From: Ensifer canadensis
Lineage (GTDB): Bacteria > Pseudomonadota > Alphaproteobacteria > Rhizobiales > Rhizobiaceae
Length of the DNA stretch: 64,000 nt
NCBI RefSeq assembly: GCF_017488845.2
Contig: NZ_CP083374.1
Span: forward strand, 715,501-779,500
Reading direction: 5' to 3'
Positions 36,427-44,789 of this stretch are shown piece by piece. The translations under genes and the position numbers were made by a program. A model generated the notes under the pieces. That model ran no database searches. It saw only the letters and a program-made list of their open reading frames with translations, and was not told where the DNA came from. Numbering within the stretch: position 1 is the first letter of the stretch; the number at the start of each line of letters is the position of its first letter.

Positions 36427-36755
36427 GCTCGCTCTCCCGTCATTCATTACCTGAAGAGATCGCCTGCCCTGATTTTTTTGTCAGCGATCCATGCGGCAAC
36501 GACACGTCGTCAAAATCCATTGGGCCCGCTCAGACAGATGCCGAAGTCAGCAACTGCGGCCGTCACGACCGGGCCGCACAGTTTTCCCGGTCGGGACGAA
36601 CGGCAGTCCGTCCACGTTTTCCATCCGCCACCTTGAGAAGGGCTTGCCGGTTAATTTCCGGAGTTTGGCAAAAAACACAAACCGAATTTTCTATGTTGAA
36701 ATTTTTTATGAAAAAAGTCCATGATTCGGAATATTAATAGGGGATCTATAAATTT
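36427..36755. other. Divergent promoter region of the ABC/dehydrogenase operon and the IclR gene
   Basis: About 330 bp. The part next to the IclR gene (36680-36750) is strikingly AT-rich compared with its surroundings and includes an imperfect inverted repeat ATTTTC-N6-GAAATT near 36690, a possible IclR site. No ORF is supported. Confidence 0.45.
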
Positions 36756-37589
36756 ATGACGCAGATTTCGGAATCCGAAGCCGTTGGCAACTCCAGCCTC
36801 TCGAAGGCAATCCACATCCTGAAAGATCTGGCGGCGCAGTCGGTGGAAGGTGTGCGGTTGATCGACCTTGCGCGCAGGTTGAATCTGAGCCAACCGTCGG
36901 CACATCGTCTGCTGAAGACCCTTATCGCCGAGGACATGGTTGAGCAGATGCCGGACAGCAAATCCTACCGTCTGTCGCTGGAGTTCTTTTCCATCGCCTC
37001 GCAGGCAAGGCGGCGCGAGGGCATCCTCGATATCGCCCGCCCATCACTGCTGCGACTTTCGGCGACCTTCAACGACACAGTGTTTCTGCTGGTGCGCAGC
37101 AACTTCGATGCAATTTGCCTCGACCGCGTCGAGGGGCCGTTCCCCATCCGCTCGTTTACCGGCGACATCGGCGGCAAGGTGCCATTGGGCATCGGCCAGG
37201 GCAGCATCGCCATTCTCTCCTACCTGCCGGAGGAGGAGCGCGAGGCCATCATCAAGTTCAACATGCCCCGCATCATGGATCGTGCGGCGATCGATGAAGT
37301 TGATCTGCGCATCAAGATCGAGGAGGTGCGCCGCATCGGCGCTGCGCAGATGAATTTCGAGATGATTGAAGGCATGGCCGGCTTGGGCGTTCCGGTTCTC
37401 GATCGAAACGGCATTGCCGTCGCCTCCTTAAGCATCGGGACCCTGGCATCGAGGCTGACCGAAATGCGCAGCGGCACGATCACCGATCTGCTGAAATCGG
37501 AAGCGCAGGCGATCAGCAACAAGCTCAACCCGTTCGATCCGACCTTGCGCTATCCCGCTTCGGCATTGCGCGCCTCGTCCAAGTCTTAA
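36756..37589 (+). CDS. IclR-family transcriptional regulator
   Basis: A 277-residue regulator. The winged HTH is at residues about 10-75 (ILKDLAAQSVEGVRLIDLARRLNLSQPSAHRLLKTLIAEDMVEQ) and the IclR effector domain at about 85-265 (DTVFLLVRSNFDAICLDRVEGPFPIRSFTGDIGGKVPLGIGQGSIAILSYLPEEERE). It is divergent from the ABC/dehydrogenase operon and is the obvious candidate regulator; the effector is probably the transported compound or its oxidation product. Confidence 0.93.
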   Translation: MTQISESEAVGNSSLSKAIHILKDLAAQSVEGVRLIDLARRLNLSQPSAHRLLKTLIAEDMVEQMPDSKSYRLSLEFFSIASQARRREGILDIARPSLLRLSATFNDTVFLLVRSNFDAICLDRVEGPFPIRSFTGDIGGKVPLGIGQGSIAILSYLPEEEREAIIKFNMPRIMDRAAIDEVDLRIKIEEVRRIGAAQMNFEMIEGMAGLGVPVLDRNGIAVASLSIGTLASRLTEMRSGTITDLLKSEAQAISNKLNPFDPTLRYPASALRASSKS

Positions 37590-37953
37590 ACTCTTCAAAA
37601 GATATTCGGACTTGGACGCGCGCTCCTACTGTGATCCGGCGTGCAAAAATTGGATGTCGATACGCCGAGACGGAGACCGTGCCAGCGAAGATCAGTTGGG
37701 GCGTCGTGAAGATTGGGCCCGCCAAAGTGACCTCTGCGGCGGGATATCGCCGCTCACCAGCTTTATACATTGAATTAGCGGCAGCAGATATTGCCCGTAA
37801 GGCAATCTTGCGCGCCAGCACAGCGACATCATTCTCAACGGCCTGTGGATCGGCCTCGACACGAACTGATCCAATATCAGAGCAGTCGGTTCGGTACTGG
37901 ACCACTTGAACGGATATCGGATCAATCATTTGATATTCGTTGGGAGAAGACAC
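37525..37953 (-). CDS. Hypothetical protein convergent with and overlapping the IclR gene
   Basis: A 142-residue frame from a GTG at 37953 with an AGGAG ribosome site 5 nt upstream. The sequence (VQVVQYRTDCSDIGSVRVEADPQAVENDVAVLARKIALRAISAAANSMYKAG...) has a natural amino acid mix, though the last 20 residues overlap the 3' end of the IclR gene by 65 bp on the opposite strand. The true protein may be real with an unusual overlap, or this may be a degraded gene. No family recognised. Confidence 0.45.
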   Translation of the reverse strand: MSSPNEYQMIDPISVQVVQYRTDCSDIGSVRVEADPQAVENDVAVLARKIALRAISAAANSMYKAGERRYPAAEVTLAGPIFTTPQLIFAGTVSVSAYRHPIFARRITVGARVQVRISFEEFKTWTRRAMPKRDSARSDRTG

Positions 37954-38137
37954 GGCGACTCCTATCGTTCATCTATGCGGCGGTGTGCCGCAACGTTGAG
38001 GCGCAAGTCGACGTCATCCTGGCCGCCCTCCGGCGGGAGGCAGGCTGAACGGCTGCGACGCTCTTCTGTATCAGTCTTGGGAAATTCAACCTCTTGCCCT
38101 ATATGATGTGTGATGACTGATGCGCGATGAGGCAGAT

Positions 38138-38365
38138 TTGAGAACGACACTTGCGATCGATGACGATGTCCTGATTGCAGCCAAGGCCATGGCAGCCCAG
38201 CAGCATCGGAGCCTTGGCGAGGTCATTTCCGAGCTGGCAAGGCGTTCTTTGCGCCGGCCCCGCAGCGGTAACGAGCGCAATGGAATTCCTCTTCTGACGT
38301 CACGACCGAATACCCCGCCAGTTGCCCTCGAAATCGTCAACGCCTTGCGTGACGAACTGCCGTGA
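38138..38365 (+). CDS. VapB-like ribbon-helix-helix antitoxin
   Basis: A 75-residue protein if translated from the TTG at 38138 (RTTLAIDDDVLIAAKAMAAQQHRSLGEVISELARRSLRR), which fits the usual antitoxin N-terminus and has GAGG upstream; an ATG at 38120 is in frame. The C-terminal part (NGIPLLTSRPNTPPVALEIVNALRDELP) is the toxin-binding tail of VapB proteins that pair with VapC of the LLDVNLLIALIDP type. Its stop overlaps the start of the broken toxin gene (GTGA). Confidence 0.8.
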   Translation: MRTTLAIDDDVLIAAKAMAAQQHRSLGEVISELARRSLRRPRSGNERNGIPLLTSRPNTPPVALEIVNALRDELP

Positions 38366-38427
38366 CTTTCCTGCTCGGCGTTAATCTCCTGATCGCGTTG
38401 ATCGATCCGGCCGCAAGCAAACAGTAG
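38362..38427 (+). pseudogene. Truncated VapC toxin remnant
   Basis: From the GTG at 38362 the frame reads VTFLLGVNLLIALIDPAASKQ and then stops at TAG. This is the first strand-helix of a PIN-domain VapC, but the catalytic Asp after LL is Gly (LLGVN instead of LLDVN) and the remaining 100 or so residues are missing. Around 38570-38640 a frame with HGGRTL may be a trace of the C-terminus. The toxin is dead. Confidence 0.7.
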
Positions 38428-39033
38428 CAGCGGGCACAGGGCAACTCTGCCTTGCACCTCATCGCGGGTGCTAGGTCGTAAGTTCCCGTCGATATAGTAT
38501 GCGATCCTAAACGCGCAAAACCAAACGGAGGCCTCCCCCTTCGCCCGAGCACATCGACCGGTTCGCTGCTTTTGCATTTGATGCTGACCACGGCGGACGC
38601 ACGCTACCAAATTCCCGCCGAGGAGCGATGGTAGGTCTCAATTCGGGGCGTCCATCCTGATCGGACAGTCCCGAAATAACCTAAATTCGCGACGTGACCC
38701 ACGTTTCCCTGTCGTCCCTCTGGGGAATTAACTCGCCAACGTTGGACCTCCATGGCGGCTGATCTCTTTTTCAATCTGCACGATCAAGGTGTCGAGTGCC
38801 GGATTTCTCGTCCCGCGGGCTCGTCGGATAACATAGGCCAATGATGGCCAATCGTATTCGGCGTGAAGATTGTGACTCCGCTGGTCCCGGCTATCCTTGC
38901 GGCTAATCCTGAACTTCCCTCCCTCCTGAGAAGATCGAGCGATAGCCGGCGCGACCGCGCTCTCGTGGATCGGCTACCCGATGTCGTTATCGCCCAATAT
39001 GCCGACGGTACTGCGGATTTTGCCGATGCCCGG
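38428..39033. other. Region without an intact gene after the VapC remnant
   Basis: About 600 bp of apparently decayed DNA between the toxin remnant and the 3' end of the first sugar ABC operon. Short frames exist on both strands but I recognise none. Confidence 0.55.
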
Positions 39034-39813
39034 TCAACGCACTGCCTGCTCCGCCGTGAGTGCCCTTTCGCGGGTGCCGGAAACAATGATCTCCAGAATC
39101 TCGTGTTCGTCAGTGTGCTTGATATAGCGGTCGCCGACATACTCGCCGCGCTTCAGCACCATCACGCGATCGCCGACGGCAAAGATATCTACCAGCCGAT
39201 GAGAGATGATAACCTGGGCTACACCCTGTCTCTTCAATTCCAGCATCGTTTCAAGCAGGCGTTCGGTCGCCATCACCGAAAGATTGGCGGTCGGCTCATC
39301 GAGGATTACGACCTGCGGCTCGAACGAGATGGCGCGGGCAATCGCCACCGATTGCTGGCGGCCGCCCGACAGGCTTTCGACCTTCTGGTAGACGGAGTTG
39401 ACGTCGACCTTGAGCCGTTTCAACACCTTGTCGGCCTCCGCATACATCTTCCGCCGATCGACGAACGGGCCCTTGAGCGGCCAGCGGCCCAGAAATATGT
39501 TCTGCCCGACGTCCATGTTCCCGCACAACGCGAAATCCTGGTAGATCATCTCGATACCGACGTCGCGGCTCTCATGCGGGCTCCTGAAATGCACCGGGTG
39601 TCCGGCGACGAATATCTCGCCAGCATCGCGCTGGTAGGCGCCGGTCAGGATTTTCATTAGCGTTGATTTGCCGGCGGAATTGTCGCCAACGAGACCGAGG
39701 ATCTCGCCGGGATGGAGCACCAAGTCGACCGAGCGTAGCGCCTGGACCGCACCGAACACCTTTTCGATGCTCCGCATTTCCACGATCGGTGTACCTTGGG
39801 TATCAGCGGCCAT
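39034..39813 (-). CDS. Sugar ABC transporter ATP-binding protein (single ABC domain)
   Basis: A 259-residue ATPase of the carbohydrate uptake transporter-2 class. Walker A reads GDNSAGKST, with Ser at a position normally Gly in this class (GDNGAGKST), signature LSGGRQQSVAIARA, Walker B VVILDEPTANLSV and switch His in VIISHRL. It has only one ATPase domain, half of RbsA/XylG proteins, so it must work as a homodimer. The start at 39813 (MAADTQGTPIVEMRS) overlaps the fused permease gene by 11 nt. Last gene of the three-gene operon. Confidence 0.93.
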   Translation of the reverse strand: MAADTQGTPIVEMRSIEKVFGAVQALRSVDLVLHPGEILGLVGDNSAGKSTLMKILTGAYQRDAGEIFVAGHPVHFRSPHESRDVGIEMIYQDFALCGNMDVGQNIFLGRWPLKGPFVDRRKMYAEADKVLKRLKVDVNSVYQKVESLSGGRQQSVAIARAISFEPQVVILDEPTANLSVMATERLLETMLELKRQGVAQVIISHRLVDIFAVGDRVMVLKRGEYVGDRYIKHTDEHEILEIIVSGTRERALTAEQAVR

Positions 39814-42061
39814 GACTGGTCTCCGATCTTTGTCCGCGTTGCGCCAAAAAGGAGCGCATGCGTCCGAAGATATTGGCTTGGCGAACCCAAATGTCGACGA
39901 GCACGGCCACGATAAGGATGACGCCGATAAAGACATTGATCCAGTGCTGCGGCATGGTGAACCCCTGGACGTTCAATTGCAGCAGCGCCCGCACGAGCGT
40001 GATCGCCGCGGCGCCGGCAAGCGAGCCGATGATGGTGCCGTAACCGCCGAAGATCGATCCGCCGCCGATGATGACCGAGGCGATGGCGTCCAGTTCGCGG
40101 AACTGGCCGGCGACGGGGTTGAAACTGCGAAAGTAGGCGACGTTGATGATCCCGGCCATGGAGGCGCAGAGCGCTGACAACAAGAGCGCGAGGAAACGCA
40201 CGCGGTTCGTGTTGATGCCCGCGTAAGCCGAGGCGCGGAGGTTGCCGCCGGTGGACAGGACCTTCAGTCCGAACGGCGAGTAAGCGAGCACGAGGCCAGC
40301 CACCAGGGCGACAAAGAACATCCAGATCGTCTGCACGCTGACGACTTCTGCGACAGTCCGAAGAAAGCCGGGCGGCAGCGAAAAGCCGAAATGTAGGAGG
40401 ACGTCGTTCGCCTTGCGGCCGAGCAGGTTGTAGCCTTCGGGCCAGCCCGTCAGTTGCTGGCCGGCGACGAACCAGGCGGCAAGACCGCGGGCGATGTAGA
40501 ACATGCCCAGCGTAGCGATGAAGGCCGGCAGCTTGAAACCGACTGTGACGGTGGCGTTGACGAGTCCGGCGAGCATTCCGACAATCAGGCCCATCGCCAC
40601 GGCGGTCATCGGGTCGGCGCCCAGCACCTTCAGAAAATAGGCCGCGGTGCTGCCCGAAAGCGCAAGTACCGCCCCGACGGAGAGATCGATATCGCCGGCT
40701 GCGATGACATAGGTGAGCCCGACCGCGATGAGAGCAAGTTCTGTGTAGTTGAGCAGGATCGCGAACGTATTGGAGAGGTTCCACCAGTAGTCGGGCCTGA
40801 GGGTGAGCCCCGTCAGCCACAACAGGATTGTCAGGATAACGGCAAGCGCGTCGCGGCGTGCGAGAAACTTGCCGAACCCGGTAGCCGTCAGCTCCCGGTC
40901 GCTCGCCATCGCTCCCTTGGTCTGGACGCCCTCGAGAGCCACGCCGCCCATCTCATAGGCGGGTGGCGGCGGGCGGCCGCGCAGCCAGGCCCAGAAGCGG
41001 CCCGCGACTTGGCGGCGGATGAGATAGGGCTCTATCAGCACCGCAATGACGAGAAGGAGGCCGAGGAAAACAAGTACCGCGCCCGCGGGTAGGGTGAACC
41101 TGGCGTTGACCGCAATATTCTCGCCGTCGATGACGACAATGCGCGTGATTGGCCATCCTTCGCGCAAGACCTTGTCGACCAGCACGACGACCGCGGCTCC
41201 CAGGCAAGAGCCGATCACGCGACCGCGACCGCCCAGGATCGACGCGCCGCCGATGACCACGGATGCGATGACGGTGAGTTCCCAGCTGACACCATAAAGG
41301 GGGGTTACGCCCTTATCCTGTGCCGCCGACAGGAGAGCCGCAAGGGTCGCACAGAGCGACGAGATCAGGTAGGCGCGGATGCGCACCCAGCGTGCGGGAA
41401 TACCGGCATAGACTGCCGCCTGTTCGTTCCCACCGGTGGCGAGTGTCTCGTAGCCCCAGCGGGTTTTGGCAAGCACAACGGCTCCGAGCGCGACAACGCA
41501 GGCGAAGACGATGATCTGGTTGTTGAAGCCGAGGACATTGGTTTCGCCGAGGTGGAAGAACAGCGGAAATTCATCCGCCTTGCCGGAATAATAGATCGCC
41601 TGGCCGTGCGTCAGCGCCAGCACGAAACCGCGGCCGATGAAAAGGATCGTCAGAGTCGCGATGAATGCCGGCGCCCTTAAGATGGTCACGAGCACGCCGT
41701 TGAGTAACCCGATCGCCGTCCCCAGCAGCAGACAAAGAATGACTGAGGCCGTGATTTCGAGATCGAGAAAGCTCGGTGAAAAAAGCCGGGCGAACGCCAC
41801 CGCGACGAGGCCGTAGGTGGACCCTACCGACAGATCGAGGTCCTTGTTGACGATAACGAAGGTCATCCCCACGGCGATGATCCCCACGCGGGAGGTATCG
41901 CGAAGCAGGGCGTGAAGCGCGTCCGTCGAGGCGAAGAAGGTCGGATTGGCGAACACGCCGCCGACATAGAGCAGGACTAGGAACAGTATGAGACCGGCCT
42001 CCCAGCCGCCGGCGAGCTGCGGAGGCGCACGGCCGAGCGATGTCGTCTCCACAGGCGCCAT
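39803..42061 (-). CDS. Fused double permease of a sugar ABC transporter
   Basis: A 752-residue chain made of two complete RbsC/XylH-type permeases. The first half (about 20-350) has DTSRVGIIAVGMTFVIVNKDLDLSVGS and YAGIPARWVRIRAYLISSLCATLAALLSAAQ...ASVVIGGASILGGRGRVIGS. The second half (about 400-735) repeats these as YTELALIAVGLTYVIAAGDIDLSVGA and YAGINTNRVRFLALLLSALCASMAGIINVAYF...ASVIIGGGSIFGGYGTIIGS. A polar cytoplasmic linker with RGRPPPPAYE joins them. In most relatives the permease is one domain that homodimerises or two separate genes; here the heterodimer is covalent. Confidence 0.93.
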   Translation of the reverse strand: MAPVETTSLGRAPPQLAGGWEAGLILFLVLLYVGGVFANPTFFASTDALHALLRDTSRVGIIAVGMTFVIVNKDLDLSVGSTYGLVAVAFARLFSPSFLDLEITASVILCLLLGTAIGLLNGVLVTILRAPAFIATLTILFIGRGFVLALTHGQAIYYSGKADEFPLFFHLGETNVLGFNNQIIVFACVVALGAVVLAKTRWGYETLATGGNEQAAVYAGIPARWVRIRAYLISSLCATLAALLSAAQDKGVTPLYGVSWELTVIASVVIGGASILGGRGRVIGSCLGAAVVVLVDKVLREGWPITRIVVIDGENIAVNARFTLPAGAVLVFLGLLLVIAVLIEPYLIRRQVAGRFWAWLRGRPPPPAYEMGGVALEGVQTKGAMASDRELTATGFGKFLARRDALAVILTILLWLTGLTLRPDYWWNLSNTFAILLNYTELALIAVGLTYVIAAGDIDLSVGAVLALSGSTAAYFLKVLGADPMTAVAMGLIVGMLAGLVNATVTVGFKLPAFIATLGMFYIARGLAAWFVAGQQLTGWPEGYNLLGRKANDVLLHFGFSLPPGFLRTVAEVVSVQTIWMFFVALVAGLVLAYSPFGLKVLSTGGNLRASAYAGINTNRVRFLALLLSALCASMAGIINVAYFRSFNPVAGQFRELDAIASVIIGGGSIFGGYGTIIGSLAGAAAITLVRALLQLNVQGFTMPQHWINVFIGVILIVAVLVDIWVRQANIFGRMRSFLAQRGQRSETSHGR

Positions 42062-42144
42062 GGGTTTGTCCGGTAAAACTTTGCACTTGCGCAGGCGGCA
42101 GGAACGGCCCTCCCGCCCGTATATGTCAGGCGGCTCGTGCGAAA

Positions 42145-43230
42145 TCAGTTCTCGAAGCGCTTGCCGACATTGGCGACGGTCTCCTTCGTCACCAGCTGGG
42201 CCCGTGTGTCGAGATTGGCGGCCGAAATGCCGCGGTCGATCTGCAGGTAGAGCTGCATGACCGGCCAGAAGCCTTGCAGAAACGGCTGTTGTCCCAGCGA
42301 GCCCGTTAGGTTGCCCGCGGTGATGCCCTCTTGCTGCGCCGGCCCCAGATCGAAGCCGAAGGCACAGAACTTACCGGTCCATCCCATTTGCGCGACTGCC
42401 TTTACGAGTGGCGGTGTGAAGACGTTGTTTGCGGTGAAGGCCCCGACGACGTCACCACGCGACTCGAAGAGCGACACGAGCGCGTTCACGGGGTCGTTCG
42501 GGTTCGTGTCGATGCCGACATTCTCCGGCCCGGCGTCCACCTTGAAGTTTTCAAGCTTTCCGGCGTCCTTCAGTGTCTTGACGATCGCATTAAAGGCCGA
42601 GGTCACCCGGTTGTTCACTTCGATATTGCCCATCGCGGTCGAGGACGGCAGCAGGATCGAGCCGCTCGTCTTGCCGCTGTCGAGCACGCATTTGGCAAGT
42701 GCTTCGCCGCCGATCGCAGCCGCGGATGCGTCCTGGCCGGTATGACTGATGCTACTGCGATTGAGCAGCGTCCCGTCAAAGGAATTTGTCGTAGCGACGG
42801 GAATTCCCTTTGCCTCGGCGGCCTTGACGATGTCGTTGTAGGCGCCGACCTGCGGTGTCGTCATGATGATACCGTCGATCGTCGGATCCTGAACGATCTG
42901 ATTAAGGATTTCGATCTCGCGGGCCGGATCATCCACCGGCGATTCCGAGCCAAGCAGCAGGATCTTGGCGCCGATCATGTTGCCAGCCACAGTGGCGCCA
43001 ACATAGACGGGATCGAAAAAACCGTTCCCGGCGGTGTGCGTCACGATACCAAAGGTGAGGTGGCCGTCGGCCGAATGAAAGTCCTTGGTACCGGGCGCCT
43101 CTTTTGCGGCCTCCTCGAAACTGTAGCCGCCGACCGCCTTCTCGACACTGCCTGATTGCGCGGATGCATACGAGACGCCAAGCGAGAGCGCCGCGACCGA
43201 TGCTGCCGCGTGCAACAAAATACGCCTCAT
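42145..43230 (-). CDS. Sugar ABC transporter substrate-binding protein
   Basis: A 361-residue periplasmic protein with signal peptide MRRILLHAAASVAALSLGVSYASAQ and a ribose-binding-protein-type (peripla_BP_4) fold: HLTFGIVTHTAGNGFFDPVYVGATVAGNMIGAKILLLGS, DPTIDGIIMTTPQVGAYNDIVKAAEAKGIPVATTNS, DVVGAFTANNVFTPPLVKAVAQMG. GGGAGGA precedes the ATG. First gene of the operon with the fused permease and single-domain ATPase. The sugar is not deducible, but the neighbouring catabolic genes point to an aldose oxidised without phosphorylation. Confidence 0.92.
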   Translation of the reverse strand: MRRILLHAAASVAALSLGVSYASAQSGSVEKAVGGYSFEEAAKEAPGTKDFHSADGHLTFGIVTHTAGNGFFDPVYVGATVAGNMIGAKILLLGSESPVDDPAREIEILNQIVQDPTIDGIIMTTPQVGAYNDIVKAAEAKGIPVATTNSFDGTLLNRSSISHTGQDASAAAIGGEALAKCVLDSGKTSGSILLPSSTAMGNIEVNNRVTSAFNAIVKTLKDAGKLENFKVDAGPENVGIDTNPNDPVNALVSLFESRGDVVGAFTANNVFTPPLVKAVAQMGWTGKFCAFGFDLGPAQQEGITAGNLTGSLGQQPFLQGFWPVMQLYLQIDRGISAANLDTRAQLVTKETVANVGKRFEN

Positions 43231-43381
43231 GACTGGTCCTCCCTTGAAAGGGGCAGAAGCCGTTCGGGCGCGCTGATCGTGAGGGCCGAATGCCTTCCTC
43301 CCACGACGCTAATTTTCCGCGTAATTCTATCGTAAGTAAATGGTAAACACGTGGTGCTGGCAAATTTGTTTGGCAGCGGCG

Positions 43382-43633
43382 TTAAGTTGGACTCGGCGCG
43401 CATCCGACTGCGTGCTCGTCGGCGGTCTTTCGAAGGATTGCATGAGGCTCGAGAATGCCGGAGCGCGACCAGGCCGGAAACGCAGCCTTGGCCGCGGCGA
43501 TCGCCGCCTTCGCATCCTCGGCCGAGGCGCGCGCATATTCCCCGATCACGTCGTTGGTGTCGGACGGATTGATATTGGCAACGCCATCACCGCCAACCCA
43601 TTCGCCGGCAATCAGGTTCTGGTGCAAAGCCAT
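43382..43633 (-). pseudogene. Truncated aldehyde dehydrogenase N-terminus
   Basis: Residues 1-73 (MALHQNLIAGEWVGGDGVANINPSDTNDVIGEYARASAEDAKAAIAAAKAAFPAWSRSG...ILRKTADE) are the normal start of a 2-oxoglutarate-semialdehyde-type aldehyde dehydrogenase of about 480 residues. Homology stops near 43415, after which about ten unrelated residues lead to a stop. NAD-binding and catalytic Cys regions are absent, so it cannot work. It lies 10 bp after the FAH-family gene, as the intact enzyme would in this pathway. Confidence 0.85.
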
Positions 43634-43643
43634 AATGGGGTTC

Positions 43644-44789
43644 CTAGATTAGCTGGCGTGCGGCGAGGTTGCGCATGAGATGGGACGCGCCGAAGGTCCA
43701 GGGAGGGCACTCGGTAGATAGCCTCACCGTGTTGACGAGAGCGCCGAGCTTGGCGTTGGAAATCGTCACGACATCGCCGATCTTGTGTGTGAAGCCCTGA
43801 CCGGGGACGTCGCGATCTTCGACTGGAGCGAACAGCGTGCCCATGAACAACATCAAGCCATCGGGATATTGGTGATGGGGACCGATGGTCTGTGCCACTA
43901 GGTCGAGTGGATCGCGGCTGATCTCCTTCATCGAGCTGCGGCCGGTCAGGACATAGCCATCTTCGCCCTCAATCCTCAGATCGAGTTCGGCGTCGCGAAC
44001 GTCATCGATCGAATAGCTTTCGTCGAACAGTCGAATGAACGGACCGAGTGCGCAGGAGGCGTTGTTGTCCTTGGCTTTGCCGAGCAACAGCGCCGAGCGC
44101 CCTTCGACATCGCGCAGGTTCACATCGTTGCCGAGCGTCGCCCCCTTCACCCGGCCCTGGCTGTCGACAACCAGCACCACCTCCGGTTCAGGGTTGTTCC
44201 ATCTCGAGATCGGGTGGAGCCCCACCTCGTCCCCATAGCCGACCGCCGACATGATCTGTCCCTTTGTGAAGACTTCGGCGTCGGGACCAATTCCGACTTC
44301 GAGATATTGAGACCAGACGCCCTCCTCGATCAGTGCCTCCTTGACCTTCGCCGCTTCCAGCGAACCGGCCTTGAGATTGCGCAGGCTGTCTCCGACGACC
44401 GCCGTCACGCGTTCGCGGATTTTGGAGGCGAGGTCGGGATTTCCTGCCGCGCGCTCCTCGATCACCCGCTCGAGCATCGAGCGTGCAAAGGTCACTCCGC
44501 AGGCCTTGATCGCGTGAAGATCGCATGGGGCGAGCAGCCGGGGTATGCTCGGGTTAGCGGCCCTGCCGGACAAAACATCGTCGAGATTGCAGATCGCTTT
44601 TCCCTCTTGGGCACGAACAAACCCGACTGCATCGTCCATCTCGGCGAGATCGCGCATCGTTGGCGCATCTTTCGAGGTAATATCGAAGAGAACGCCGGCC
44701 CTAACAGCCACCAGCGCCGGCCCCTCTTCTTGCGGCAGCCAAACGCGACCTACGAAGGTGCCGTTCTTACTGAGTTCCATATCGTTCAT
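43644..44789 (-). CDS. Fumarylacetoacetate hydrolase-family protein (likely 2-keto-3-deoxy-sugar-acid dehydratase)
   Basis: A 381-residue protein. The C-terminal FAH fold includes NPEPEVVLVVDSQGRVKGATLGNDVNLRDVEGRSALLLGKAKDNNASCALGP with the metal ligands in EPE and the downstream Asp. The long N-terminal extension fits the branch that includes 2-keto-3-deoxy-arabinonate/xylonate dehydratases, which yield 2-oxoglutarate semialdehyde. Position immediately before the aldehyde dehydrogenase remnant supports that role. Start at 44789 overlaps the epimerase gene by 23 nt; an ATG at 44780 is an alternative. Confidence 0.82.
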   Translation of the reverse strand: MNDMELSKNGTFVGRVWLPQEEGPALVAVRAGVLFDITSKDAPTMRDLAEMDDAVGFVRAQEGKAICNLDDVLSGRAANPSIPRLLAPCDLHAIKACGVTFARSMLERVIEERAAGNPDLASKIRERVTAVVGDSLRNLKAGSLEAAKVKEALIEEGVWSQYLEVGIGPDAEVFTKGQIMSAVGYGDEVGLHPISRWNNPEPEVVLVVDSQGRVKGATLGNDVNLRDVEGRSALLLGKAKDNNASCALGPFIRLFDESYSIDDVRDAELDLRIEGEDGYVLTGRSSMKEISRDPLDLVAQTIGPHHQYPDGLMLFMGTLFAPVEDRDVPGQGFTHKIGDVVTISNAKLGALVNTVRLSTECPPWTFGASHLMRNLAARQLI

